Assembly (NCBI GenBank): GCA_005879205.1
Contig: VBLD01000112.1
Location: 1-7,329 of the forward strand
DNA: 7,329 nucleotides
Source: Deltaproteobacteria bacterium
Lineage (GTDB): Bacteria > Desulfobacterota > Binatia > DP-6
Reading direction: 5' to 3'
Positions 1-5,487 of the stretch are shown piece after piece. A model generated the notes under the pieces. That model was not told where the DNA came from. It was given only the letters and a program-made list of their open reading frames with translations, and ran no database searches. The first letter of the stretch is position 1; every line of letters starts with the position of its first letter. Position numbers and translations under genes: made by a program.

Positions 1-930
1 CTCGATCACCGCGAGATTGGGCAGCGTCTGCGACGCGACCTGGCCGAGGCTCTCGCCCGTCACCAGCGCCTCGGCTCCTGCCGCCCGCGCGATCGCCTCG
101 GCGATGCGGAGCATCATCCGCCGGTAGAGGACGACGCGCAGCGGACGGCCGATCGCCGCGACGATCTGGCGCTGGACCTCGCCGAAGGCGACCAGGTGGA
201 GCGCGGCGGAGAGCTCCCAGCGGACGAGCTCCGCGGCGAGCTGGCGTGCCTTCTCCTGGCTCGTCCGATCGTGGAAGGGGGCACTGTGGAAGTGCACGAA
301 GTCGACCGCGCACCCGCGCCGCATCATCCGCCAGGACGCGACCGGCGAGTCGAGGCCGCCCGAGAGGAGGGCGAGCACCCGCCCGCTCGTCCCGACCGGC
401 AGCCCGCCGGCGCCCCCCACCTTCTCGAGCGAGAAGAACGCGCGCCCGGGCAGGATGTCGACCGCGACCGTCACCGCCGCGTCGTCGAGGTCGACGCGGG
501 AGCCGGTGGCGACCCGGATGGCATGCCCCAGCCGCCGGCTCACCTCGGGCGACGGCAGCGGGAAGCGCTTGTCCGCCCGCTTGGTGTGGACGCGGAAGCT
601 CGGCATGGGAGCGGCTCCCAGGCGCCCGACGATCGCCTCCCCGAGGCGCTCGAGCGCGGCCTCCGCATCGCCCTCGAGCGCCATCTCGTGCGCGAGCGCG
701 AAGTTCGCGAGGCCGAAGATGCGCGCGAGCCGCGCCCGCGCCTCCGGCCACGCGGCGACGTCGTGCAGCGGGAGCAGCAGCCGCGCCGACGCGCGGCCGA
801 CCGAGCCGACGGGCAGGCCCGCCGTCGCACGCAAGACGTTGTCGACGAGCCGGCGCACGAAGAACGGCCGGTTGCGCCCCTTCAGCGCGATCTCGTGGTA
901 GCGCAACACGATCACGTGCGCGGCGCCCAT
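1..930 (-). CDS. thiI: tRNA 4-thiouridine synthase / sulfurtransferase ThiI (C-terminus off window)
   Basis: ThiI adenylates U8 of tRNA with ATP and receives persulfide sulfur from a cysteine desulfurase to make 4-thiouridine; in some bacteria it also supplies sulfur for the thiamine thiazole. Reading leftwards from ATG at 930 gives 310 uninterrupted codons reaching base 1, so the last part of the protein is missing. Visible marks are the N-terminal RYHEIALKGRNRPFF (residues 10-24), a THUMP-type region up to about residue 165, the PP-loop SGGLDSPVASW (190-200) and the family signature TGESLGQVASQT (291-302). The active-site cysteine of the E. coli enzyme lies past the left edge, so catalytic status and presence of a rhodanese domain cannot be judged. 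The start is supported by AGGAGG six bases upstream. It is divergent from the Nudix gene. The product call is very secure. Confidence 0.95.
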   Translation of the reverse strand, partial: MGAAHVIVLRYHEIALKGRNRPFFVRRLVDNVLRATAGLPVGSVGRASARLLLPLHDVAAWPEARARLARIFGLANFALAHEMALEGDAEAALERLGEAIVGRLGAAPMPSFRVHTKRADKRFPLPSPEVSRRLGHAIRVATGSRVDLDDAAVTVAVDILPGRAFFSLEKVGGAGGLPVGTSGRVLALLSGGLDSPVASWRMMRRGCAVDFVHFHSAPFHDRTSQEKARQLAAELVRWELSAALHLVAFGEVQRQIVAAIGRPLRVVLYRRMMLRIAEAIARAAGAEALVTGESLGQVASQTLPNLAVIE

Positions 931-972
931 TAGCTCCCTCCTACCACAGATGCTACTCTCGTCCGACGACGC
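931..972. promoter_or_regulatory. Divergent thiI / Nudix intergenic region
   Basis: Only 42 bases separate the two divergent start codons, so promoters for both directions must overlap here or extend into the coding regions. On the plus strand TGCTACTCT (951-959) resembles an extended -10 box and would give the Nudix mRNA a leader of only a few bases. On the minus strand TAGCAT (955-950) is a four-of-six -10 match. Neither has a recognisable -35 box at normal spacing, so these are weak suggestions. Confidence 0.3.
937..942 (-). promoter_or_regulatory. Shine-Dalgarno site of thiI
   Basis: On the minus strand these bases read AGGAGG, a perfect match to the anti-SD complement, six bases before the ATG at 930. 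It fixes the thiI start and is one of the strongest ribosome binding sites in the window. Confidence 0.8.
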
Positions 973-1548
973 ATGACGGAACGCCTCGCCGAGGCGCTCG
1001 CGCCCGCCCTCGCTGCGCGCGAGCGCGCCGTGCTCGTGCGGCCCGGGAAGACGGCCTCCGCGGTGCTCGTCCCGCTGCTCAACCAGGAGGGAGAGCCACA
1101 CCTGCTCTTCACCCGCCGCTCGCGGCTCCTGCGCCATCATCAGGGGCAGATCGCGTTCCCGGGTGGCTGCCACCATCCCGCGGATGCGGACCTGGCGGCG
1201 ACGGCGCTCCGCGAGGCGCGTGAGGAGATCGGCCTCGACCCTGCCGACGTGCGGCTGCTCGGCGCGCTCGACGACATCGAGACCATGGCGACCGAGTTCG
1301 TGATCACGCCCTTCGTCGGCCTCGTCCCTCACCCCTACCGCTGGACCCTGTGCCGTGACGAGGTCGACGTGGTCTTCACGGTGCCGCTTCGCCTCCTCGA
1401 CGCGCCCGGCGCCGAGCGGCACCAGCTCTGGGACTTCAATGGCCGCCAGGTCCCGATCGAATGCTACCCGGTCGGCGAGCACGTGATCTGGGGGGCGACC
1501 CACCGCATCACGCGGAATTTCCTCGCCGTCCTGCGGACGCTCGGCTGA
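973..1548 (+). CDS. Nudix hydrolase, CoA pyrophosphatase (NudL-like)
   Basis: This is a 191-residue Nudix protein of the CoA-diphosphatase subgroup, which in studied members cleaves coenzyme A to 3',5'-ADP and 4'-phosphopantetheine in the cytoplasm. The subgroup-specific motif LLFTRRSRLLRHHQGQIAFP (44-63) precedes a Nudix box from G65 to L88 (GG.....D........REAREEIGL). Aspartate at 71 replaces the consensus glutamate, as in E. coli NudL. The C-terminal WGATHRITRNFL (173-184) is also typical. Length fits the family. Unusual are the Cys-His-His residues (66-68) directly after the GG of the Nudix box. ATG at 973 has no clear SD sequence; the only nearby upstream ATG (950) is out of frame. The stop codon overlaps the start of the M23 gene (TGATG). 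Substrate is inferred from the family. Confidence 0.93.
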   Translation: MTERLAEALAPALAARERAVLVRPGKTASAVLVPLLNQEGEPHLLFTRRSRLLRHHQGQIAFPGGCHHPADADLAATALREAREEIGLDPADVRLLGALDDIETMATEFVITPFVGLVPHPYRWTLCRDEVDVVFTVPLRLLDAPGAERHQLWDFNGRQVPIECYPVGEHVIWGATHRITRNFLAVLRTLG

Positions 1549-2894
1549 TGCGACGGTTCCTCGTCCTCACGCTTCTCGCCGCCGTCGTCGGCCTCCTCCT
1601 CACGCGTGCCGAGCCGCTCGCCCCGACCGTCGCGCTCGAGACACCCGTCGATGTAGTCGGCCGGGCGACGCCGCTCGTGGTGGTGGCGCGCGACCGCGGC
1701 ACGGGGCTCGCGCACGTCGAGGTACGACTCGCCTCCGGTGGCGGCCCGGTCGTGGTTGCGAGCGAGGACTTTCCGCGCCGGTCCTGGCTCGGCAGCGGCG
1801 TTCACGAGGCGCGCCTCACGCCGACGGTCGACGCCGCGGCGGCCCACCTGACCGAGGGCCCGGCCGAGCTCGAGGTGATCGCCACCGATTACTCGTGGCT
1901 GGCCGCGCTCCGCCGTGCCCCACGCCTCACCCGTCCCGTGACCGTCGACCTCACGCCGCCGACCCTCGAGGTGCTCTCGCAGCAGCACGTCATCCGCCTC
2001 GGGGGCTCGGAGTGCGCCGTCTATCGCGTCGGCGCCGACGCCGTCGACAGCGGCGTCACGGTCGGCGACGCGGTCTTCCCGGGGACGCCCGGTTTCTTCA
2101 CCGACGGAGCGCTCCGCGCCGCGCTCTTCGCGGTCGCCCCGGCCACTCCCTCCGGCACGGTGCCGACGGTGGTCGCCGCCGATCGCGCCGGCAATCGCCG
2201 CGCCGTCCGGCTCGACGCGATCGTCCGGCCGCGAAGCTTCGCCGAGAAGTCGCTCGAGCTGAGCGACGACTTTCTCACCCGCAAGGTCCCCGAGCTGCTC
2301 GAGGCCAACGGGCTCGCGAGCGACGGCGACCTGGTGGCCGGCTACCTGCGCGTCAACCGCGAGCTGCGCGTCGCCACCGAGAAGCGTGTCCGCGAGATCT
2401 GCCGCGAGAGCGTGCCCGCACCGCTGTGGGAGGGCGCCTTCCTCCGCCTCCCCGACTCGGCGCCGCTCTCCGGCTTCGCCGATCACCGGACCTATCTGTA
2501 TCGCGGCCAGGCGATCGATCATCAGACGCACCTCGGCTTCGACCTCGCCTCGTTGCGCGGCAGCCCGGTGCCCGCCGGCAACACGGGGCGCGTCGCGTTC
2601 GTCGGCCCGCTCGGCATCTACGGCAACACGGTGATCCTCGACCACGGCCTCGGCCTCTTCTCCCTGTACGGGCACCTGAGCGAGTTGGCGGTCAGCGCGG
2701 GAGCGCGCGTCCAGCGCGGCGACGTGGTCGGCAAGACCGGCGACACGGGCCTCGCCGCAGGCGATCATCTCCACTTCAGCGTCATGATCCACGGCGTCCA
2801 CGTCGACCCGATCGAATGGTGGGACGCACACTGGATCCACGATCACGTCGAGTCCCGACTGGCGGCCTTCCCGCGCGCGGGAGCCGCGCATTGA
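1548..2894 (+). CDS. M23-family metallopeptidase with N-terminal Ig-like segments, periplasmic
   Basis: A 448-residue secreted or membrane-anchored peptidoglycan endopeptidase of the LytM/M23 type. Residues 1-19 form a hydrophobic leader after MRR (signal peptide or anchor). Residues about 25-230 are beta-rich, with phrases typical of bacterial Ig-like repeats (VTVDLTPPTLEV at 131-142, AADRAGNRR at 210-218). A mixed helical region (about 230-300) leads to the M23 domain (about 320-425). All zinc and catalytic positions are visible: H328 and D332 in HLGFD, YGH at 374-376, and H407/H409 in HLHF. It therefore looks active rather than a degenerate LytM adaptor of the EnvC/NlpD type. The only two cysteines, C156 and C285, could form a periplasmic disulfide. 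ATG at 1548 is chosen because it sits in TGATG with the Nudix stop and begins exactly at the signal peptide; longer reading is open upstream to 1461 but would overlap the Nudix gene. Its stop overlaps the next gene. Confidence 0.93.
   Translation: MRRFLVLTLLAAVVGLLLTRAEPLAPTVALETPVDVVGRATPLVVVARDRGTGLAHVEVRLASGGGPVVVASEDFPRRSWLGSGVHEARLTPTVDAAAAHLTEGPAELEVIATDYSWLAALRRAPRLTRPVTVDLTPPTLEVLSQQHVIRLGGSECAVYRVGADAVDSGVTVGDAVFPGTPGFFTDGALRAALFAVAPATPSGTVPTVVAADRAGNRRAVRLDAIVRPRSFAEKSLELSDDFLTRKVPELLEANGLASDGDLVAGYLRVNRELRVATEKRVREICRESVPAPLWEGAFLRLPDSAPLSGFADHRTYLYRGQAIDHQTHLGFDLASLRGSPVPAGNTGRVAFVGPLGIYGNTVILDHGLGLFSLYGHLSELAVSAGARVQRGDVVGKTGDTGLAAGDHLHFSVMIHGVHVDPIEWWDAHWIHDHVESRLAAFPRAGAAH
2879..2883 (+). 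promoter_or_regulatory. Shine-Dalgarno-like site for the TTG-started gene
   Basis: GGGAG lies seven bases before the TTG at 2891, inside the end of the M23 gene. It supports the unusual TTG start, since no in-frame ATG occurs until about codon 125. Confidence 0.55.
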
Positions 2895-4063
2895 CGGAGC
2901 GGCGCGTCCCCCACACGGAAATCCTGACCCGTCTCGGGCTCGCCGCCGCGGAGCTGATCGCCGGGGCGACCGCCGACGATCGCGTGCTCGCGTTGCTCGC
3001 CGGTCCAGACGGCGCCGCCCTCGCCGAAGCGCTCGGCGACCTGCCGAGCCCGGCCGTCGCCGCGCTGCTCGTGCGCCTCGAGGCCCGCGCGCCCGAGAAG
3101 GCCGTCCGCAAAGCGATCCGACGGGCGCTCTACCGCCTTGCCCAGCGCGGCGTGCCGCGCCCGGAGCCGGCCGCCGAGCCCGCGCGCCCGCGCCCGGCGG
3201 TGGTCGAGCTCGAGGGCCTCGTGTCCAGCATCGACGGGCGGGGCGACCGCATCGTCTGGCTCATGCGTCCGCTCGCCAGCGGCACGCTGCTGGTCGCCGC
3301 GCAGGTGAACGAGCCCGCCGGTCTCCGCGACCTCCAGGTGGTCGAGGTCGGTCGCAAGCAGCTGCGCGCGACCCGCCAGCGGATCGAGTCGGACGGGCTC
3401 AGGCTGGTCGAGGCGAGCTGGCGCGTCGTCGACGCGCTGCTCGTCGAAGCGCAGGAGCGTGCCGGGACACCGGAGCCCGGGCACGACTACCACCGCGCGC
3501 GTCCGCGACTCACCACCGAGCCGCCGGCGCCGCCGGCCGAGCCGATCTCGGTGCACGCGCCGCCGCCGGGCAGCACCGAGGAGGCGGCCGCCCTCGCGGC
3601 CGACTCCGTCCGCCTCACCGAGGAGCCGGAGTTTCGCGGCTGGGGACCGGACTCCGAGGCCGCGGCACCGTACGTCGACGAGGTCGACGCCATCCGGCAG
3701 AGCCCGATCGTGCTGACGCCCCTGCAGCAGCAGGAGCGCCTGCGCGAGGTGCTGGCACGCGCCGCCGCGGCCCTCTTCCCACCCGCCACCCTGGCGCGGC
3801 GGCTCGCGGGCACCGCGTACGTGCTGGCGGAGACGGGCCGGGCCGCCGCGGCGCGCCTCGCGCTCGCCGTGGCGGCGGTCGTGCGCGACGCACCCGAGCG
3901 CGCGCACGAGGTCCCGTTCGTCGCCGCGCTCGTCGGCGCCGGCGTCGAGGGGATCTTCGGCTCCACGGAGGCCGCGCCCGAACGCCAGGGAGCGCTCGTT
4001 CTGACGCCCGAGGAGGTGCTCAGAGCTCGACGGTCATCCCGTCCCGGGCACACTCGAGGGTGA
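2891..4063 (+). CDS. Uncharacterised 390-residue protein coupled to the M23 peptidase
   Basis: I do not recognise this protein. It starts at TTG inside the M23 stop (TTGA overlap), with an SD-like GGGAG at correct spacing. Third positions are strongly GC-biased throughout, supporting translation in this frame. Four segments are visible. Residues 1-88 are helical, ending in a basic stretch (EKAVRKAIRRALYRLAQRG, 69-87). Residues about 103-185 alternate hydrophobic and polar residues in a beta-rich pattern around ELEGLVSSIDGRGDRIVWL (106-124) and TLLVAAQVNEPAGLRDL (132-148). Residues about 190-262 are a Pro/Ala/Glu-rich, probably flexible linker. Residues about 270-378 are again helical (TPLQQQERLREVLARAAAA, 276-294). 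There is no signal peptide, membrane helix, cysteine or catalytic motif, so a cytoplasmic, possibly nucleic-acid- or protein-binding role is conceivable but is only inference. The final 44 bases overlap the oppositely oriented hydrolase gene. Confidence 0.85.
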   Translation: MTERRVPHTEILTRLGLAAAELIAGATADDRVLALLAGPDGAALAEALGDLPSPAVAALLVRLEARAPEKAVRKAIRRALYRLAQRGVPRPEPAAEPARPRPAVVELEGLVSSIDGRGDRIVWLMRPLASGTLLVAAQVNEPAGLRDLQVVEVGRKQLRATRQRIESDGLRLVEASWRVVDALLVEAQERAGTPEPGHDYHRARPRLTTEPPAPPAEPISVHAPPPGSTEEAAALAADSVRLTEEPEFRGWGPDSEAAAPYVDEVDAIRQSPIVLTPLQQQERLREVLARAAAALFPPATLARRLAGTAYVLAETGRAAAARLALAVAAVVRDAPERAHEVPFVAALVGAGVEGIFGSTEAAPERQGALVLTPEEVLRARRSSRPGHTRG

Positions 4064-4754
4064 TGTCCGGCAGGTGCCGCAGCGGCTCCGCACCGAGGTG
4101 CGAGAGGAGGAGCCGCTTGCAGCCGAGCTCGCGCGCGCGCGCCGCGATCTCGGGATACGAGATGTGGATGTCGAGCCGGGTCTCGTAGGTGGAGCACTCG
4201 CAGATGAAGAGATCCGCGCCACGCGAGCGCTCGATGAACTCCTCCGTCCAGGCGGAGTCGCCGGAGTAGAGGATGGAGCGGCCGTCGGCCTCGATCCGGT
4301 AGCCGAGAGCCACGAGCTCCGGCGTGTGCGGCACGCGGAAGACACTGGCGCGCACACCGCTTTGATCGCGCATCGTTCCCGGCTCGAGCTCTTCGAAGCG
4401 CACCGGGAAGGGCATCGGCATCCCGGCGTTCTTCTCGTAGAGGGCGGCGAAGAGGGCACGCACGCGGCGTTCCGTCCCGGGCGGTCCGTAGACCCGCAGC
4501 GGGCGCGTGCGCGGCTGCTCGTAGATGTATTCCATGAAGAGGAAGGGGATTCCGCCGAAGTGGTCGCCGTGGAGGTGCGAGACGAGGACGAAGTCGATGC
4601 GAGCGGTGTCGTAGCCGCCGGATTTCAAAGATTGCAGGATCGTCGGACCGCAATCGAGCAGGAACGTGGCGCCAGCGCTCTCGACCAGGTATGCGCTGTG
4701 CCAGCGCCCGCCCGACCCGAAGGCGTCGCCGGACCCGAGCACCGTCACCCTCAC
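4020..4754 (-). CDS. MBL-fold metallo-hydrolase (RNase Z / phosphodiesterase-like)
   Basis: A 244-residue cytoplasmic metallo-beta-lactamase-fold hydrolase. From the chosen GTG start, the N-terminal RVTVLGSGDAFGSGGRW is the usual opening of this group. The dinuclear zinc set is complete: H60, H62, D64 and H65 in SHLHGDHFGG, then H143 (VPHT), D166 (YSGDSAWT) and H219 (LLSHLG). The arrangement, with an ALGYRIE strand before the bridging aspartate, is like RNase Z and related phosphodiesterases, but I see no long glycine-rich exosite arm expected of a true tRNA 3'-processing RNase Z, so I leave the substrate open. An in-frame ATG at 4787 would add 11 residues; it lacks an SD sequence, whereas the GTG at 4754 has a GGTGGGG run just upstream and matches where homologues begin. 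The gene converges on the unknown protein gene (44-bp overlap) and diverges from the small membrane protein gene. Confidence 0.92.
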   Translation of the reverse strand: MRVTVLGSGDAFGSGGRWHSAYLVESAGATFLLDCGPTILQSLKSGGYDTARIDFVLVSHLHGDHFGGIPFLFMEYIYEQPRTRPLRVYGPPGTERRVRALFAALYEKNAGMPMPFPVRFEELEPGTMRDQSGVRASVFRVPHTPELVALGYRIEADGRSILYSGDSAWTEEFIERSRGADLFICECSTYETRLDIHISYPEIAARARELGCKRLLLSHLGAEPLRHLPDITLECARDGMTVEL

Positions 4755-4787
4755 CAGCGCCCCACCCCTTTCGGCGCGCACAGCCAT

Positions 4788-4881
4788 GAACGTGGTGTCA
4801 AGTCCGCGCCGGCCCCGGCATCGTCGCCGCGGGGTCCCGAGAAGTATGGTGCTGGCATGTCCCTTGCTCTCCCTATCACTA
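4788..4881. promoter_or_regulatory. Divergent spacer with GC-rich imperfect hairpin
   Basis: This spacer separates the hydrolase and the small membrane protein gene and presumably holds both promoters. CCCCGGC (4813-4819) can pair with GCC (4826-4828) and GGGG (4831-4834) around a six-base loop and a two-base bulge. TTGACA is present on the minus strand (4801-4796), but no -10 box follows at 17 bases. Bases about 4841-4885 are locally AT-richer than the rest of the window. No promoter can be assigned with confidence. Confidence 0.3.
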
Positions 4882-5181
4882 ATGCGGCCGGACCCGGAAC
4901 TGCTCCATGAGGCTGCCCGCGTGGCGCAGGTGGTCCTGGTCGCCGCGGCGGCGGGCTCGGCGGCCGAGCGGATCCTGCGCCCGGGCCTCGCGATTCGCGG
5001 CCTCTCCCTGCTCGCCGGGCTGGCCGGCCTCTACGCCGGCGGCTGGTTCTGGGACGTCGGCGGCTGGTCCCCCGGCCCGGCCGTCCTGGGCCACCCCATC
5101 CTGCCGACCGTGGTCGGCGCGCTCGCAATCTGTTCGCTGATCAAGCTCGCGGCGATCGGCGCCGCCGGCCCGCGCTGGTAG
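4882..5181 (+). CDS. Small three-helix membrane protein, GlsB/YeaQ/YmgE-like
   Basis: A 99-residue hydrophobic protein with three predicted membrane segments: about 13-31, 39-57 (LSLLAGLAGLYAGGWFW) and 72-92 (PILPTVVGALAICSLIKLA). The glycine-rich second helix ending in GGW and the third helix with VVGA resemble the transglycosylase-associated GlsB/YeaQ/YmgE family of small inner-membrane stress proteins. This is judged from pattern only, and the biochemical role of that family is poorly known. The start is uncertain: ATG 4846 and GTG 4921 are also in frame. Codons between 4846 and 4881 (GCA, TGT, TTG, CTA, TCA, CTA) lack the GC3 bias that begins at 4882, favouring the start given, although no SD sequence precedes it; GTG 4921 has GAGG eight bases upstream. 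The gene ends three bases before the stop of the convergent coiled-coil gene. Confidence 0.65.
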   Translation: MRPDPELLHEAARVAQVVLVAAAAGSAAERILRPGLAIRGLSLLAGLAGLYAGGWFWDVGGWSPGPAVLGHPILPTVVGALAICSLIKLAAIGAAGPRW

Positions 5182-5184
5182 CGA

Positions 5185-5487
5185 TCACCGCGGCGCTGCC
5201 GGCGGCTGCCGCCGCTCGTCGAGCTCGCGCTGGATGTCGTGGAAGCGCCGCTCGAGCTCGCCGAACGAGCCCTCCATGCGGCCTGCCCGCGCCACGACGT
5301 CCTCGAGCTGCCGCGCCAGCTGATCGCGCTGCTGCTCCATGTCACGCAGCCGCCGCTCCAAATCCTGGACCGGCTCGGTGGCGCGCAGGAAGGCGACGCC
5401 GGCGCCGGACTCGAGGAGCCACACCGTCGTTCCGACGCCCAGGATGAAGCCGAGGAGCAGCGCGAACAGGACCCGCACGACCGCCAT
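5185..5487 (-). CDS. Membrane-anchored coiled-coil protein, 100 residues, function unknown
   Basis: An N-terminal hydrophobic helix (about residues 4-25, VRVLFALLLGFILGVGTTVW) is followed by a short linker and a heptad-patterned, charged coiled coil (about 40-92, including LERRLRDMEQQRDQLARQL at 43-61), then a Pro/Ala tail. It contains no cysteine or enzyme motif. The form suggests a single-span membrane protein whose coiled coil self-associates or binds a partner; orientation cannot be settled from the sequence. It lies directly downstream of the glutamate dehydrogenase gene. Its ATG overlaps the dehydrogenase stop (TGATG), with AGGAGG ten bases upstream, so it is likely made in step with the dehydrogenase. 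I do not recognise a named family. Confidence 0.78.
   Translation of the reverse strand: MAVVRVLFALLLGFILGVGTTVWLLESGAGVAFLRATEPVQDLERRLRDMEQQRDQLARQLEDVVARAGRMEGSFGELERRFHDIQRELDERRQPPAAPR

Noticed and set aside
196..1223. Plus-strand open frames across thiI (245 and 325 codons)
   Set aside because: They are shadows of thiI, whose minus-strand translation is unmistakable. Their products are Arg/Pro/Ala-rich.
1895..2890. Upstream extension of the unknown protein frame to 1895
   Set aside because: The translation before 2891 is Arg-rich shadow of the M23 gene. The TTG at 2891 gives a sensible start and coupling.
1464..2891. 475-codon open frame on the minus strand opposite the M23 gene
   Set aside because: It is exactly antisense to a gene with complete M23 motifs. 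Long antisense frames are expected where GC3 is this high. Its translation is low-complexity and without recognisable domains.
2843..3907. 354-codon minus-strand open frame opposite the unknown protein gene
   Set aside because: The plus frame has the better codon pattern, the coupled start and an SD-like site. The antisense product is Arg/Gly-rich with no coherent structure.
3487..4653. 388-codon minus-strand open frame overlapping the MBL hydrolase
   Set aside because: It is a shifted-frame shadow of the hydrolase and the unknown gene. The hydrolase frame carries the full metal-ligand set.
4796..4801. TTGACA (-35 consensus) on the minus strand upstream of the MBL hydrolase
   Set aside because: The hexamer 17 bases downstream is CGCGCC, nothing like a -10 box, so I do not call a promoter.
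5182..5184. Search for a terminator between the convergent membrane-protein and coiled-coil genes
   Set aside because: Only three bases separate the stops and no stem followed by a T-run was seen on either side.
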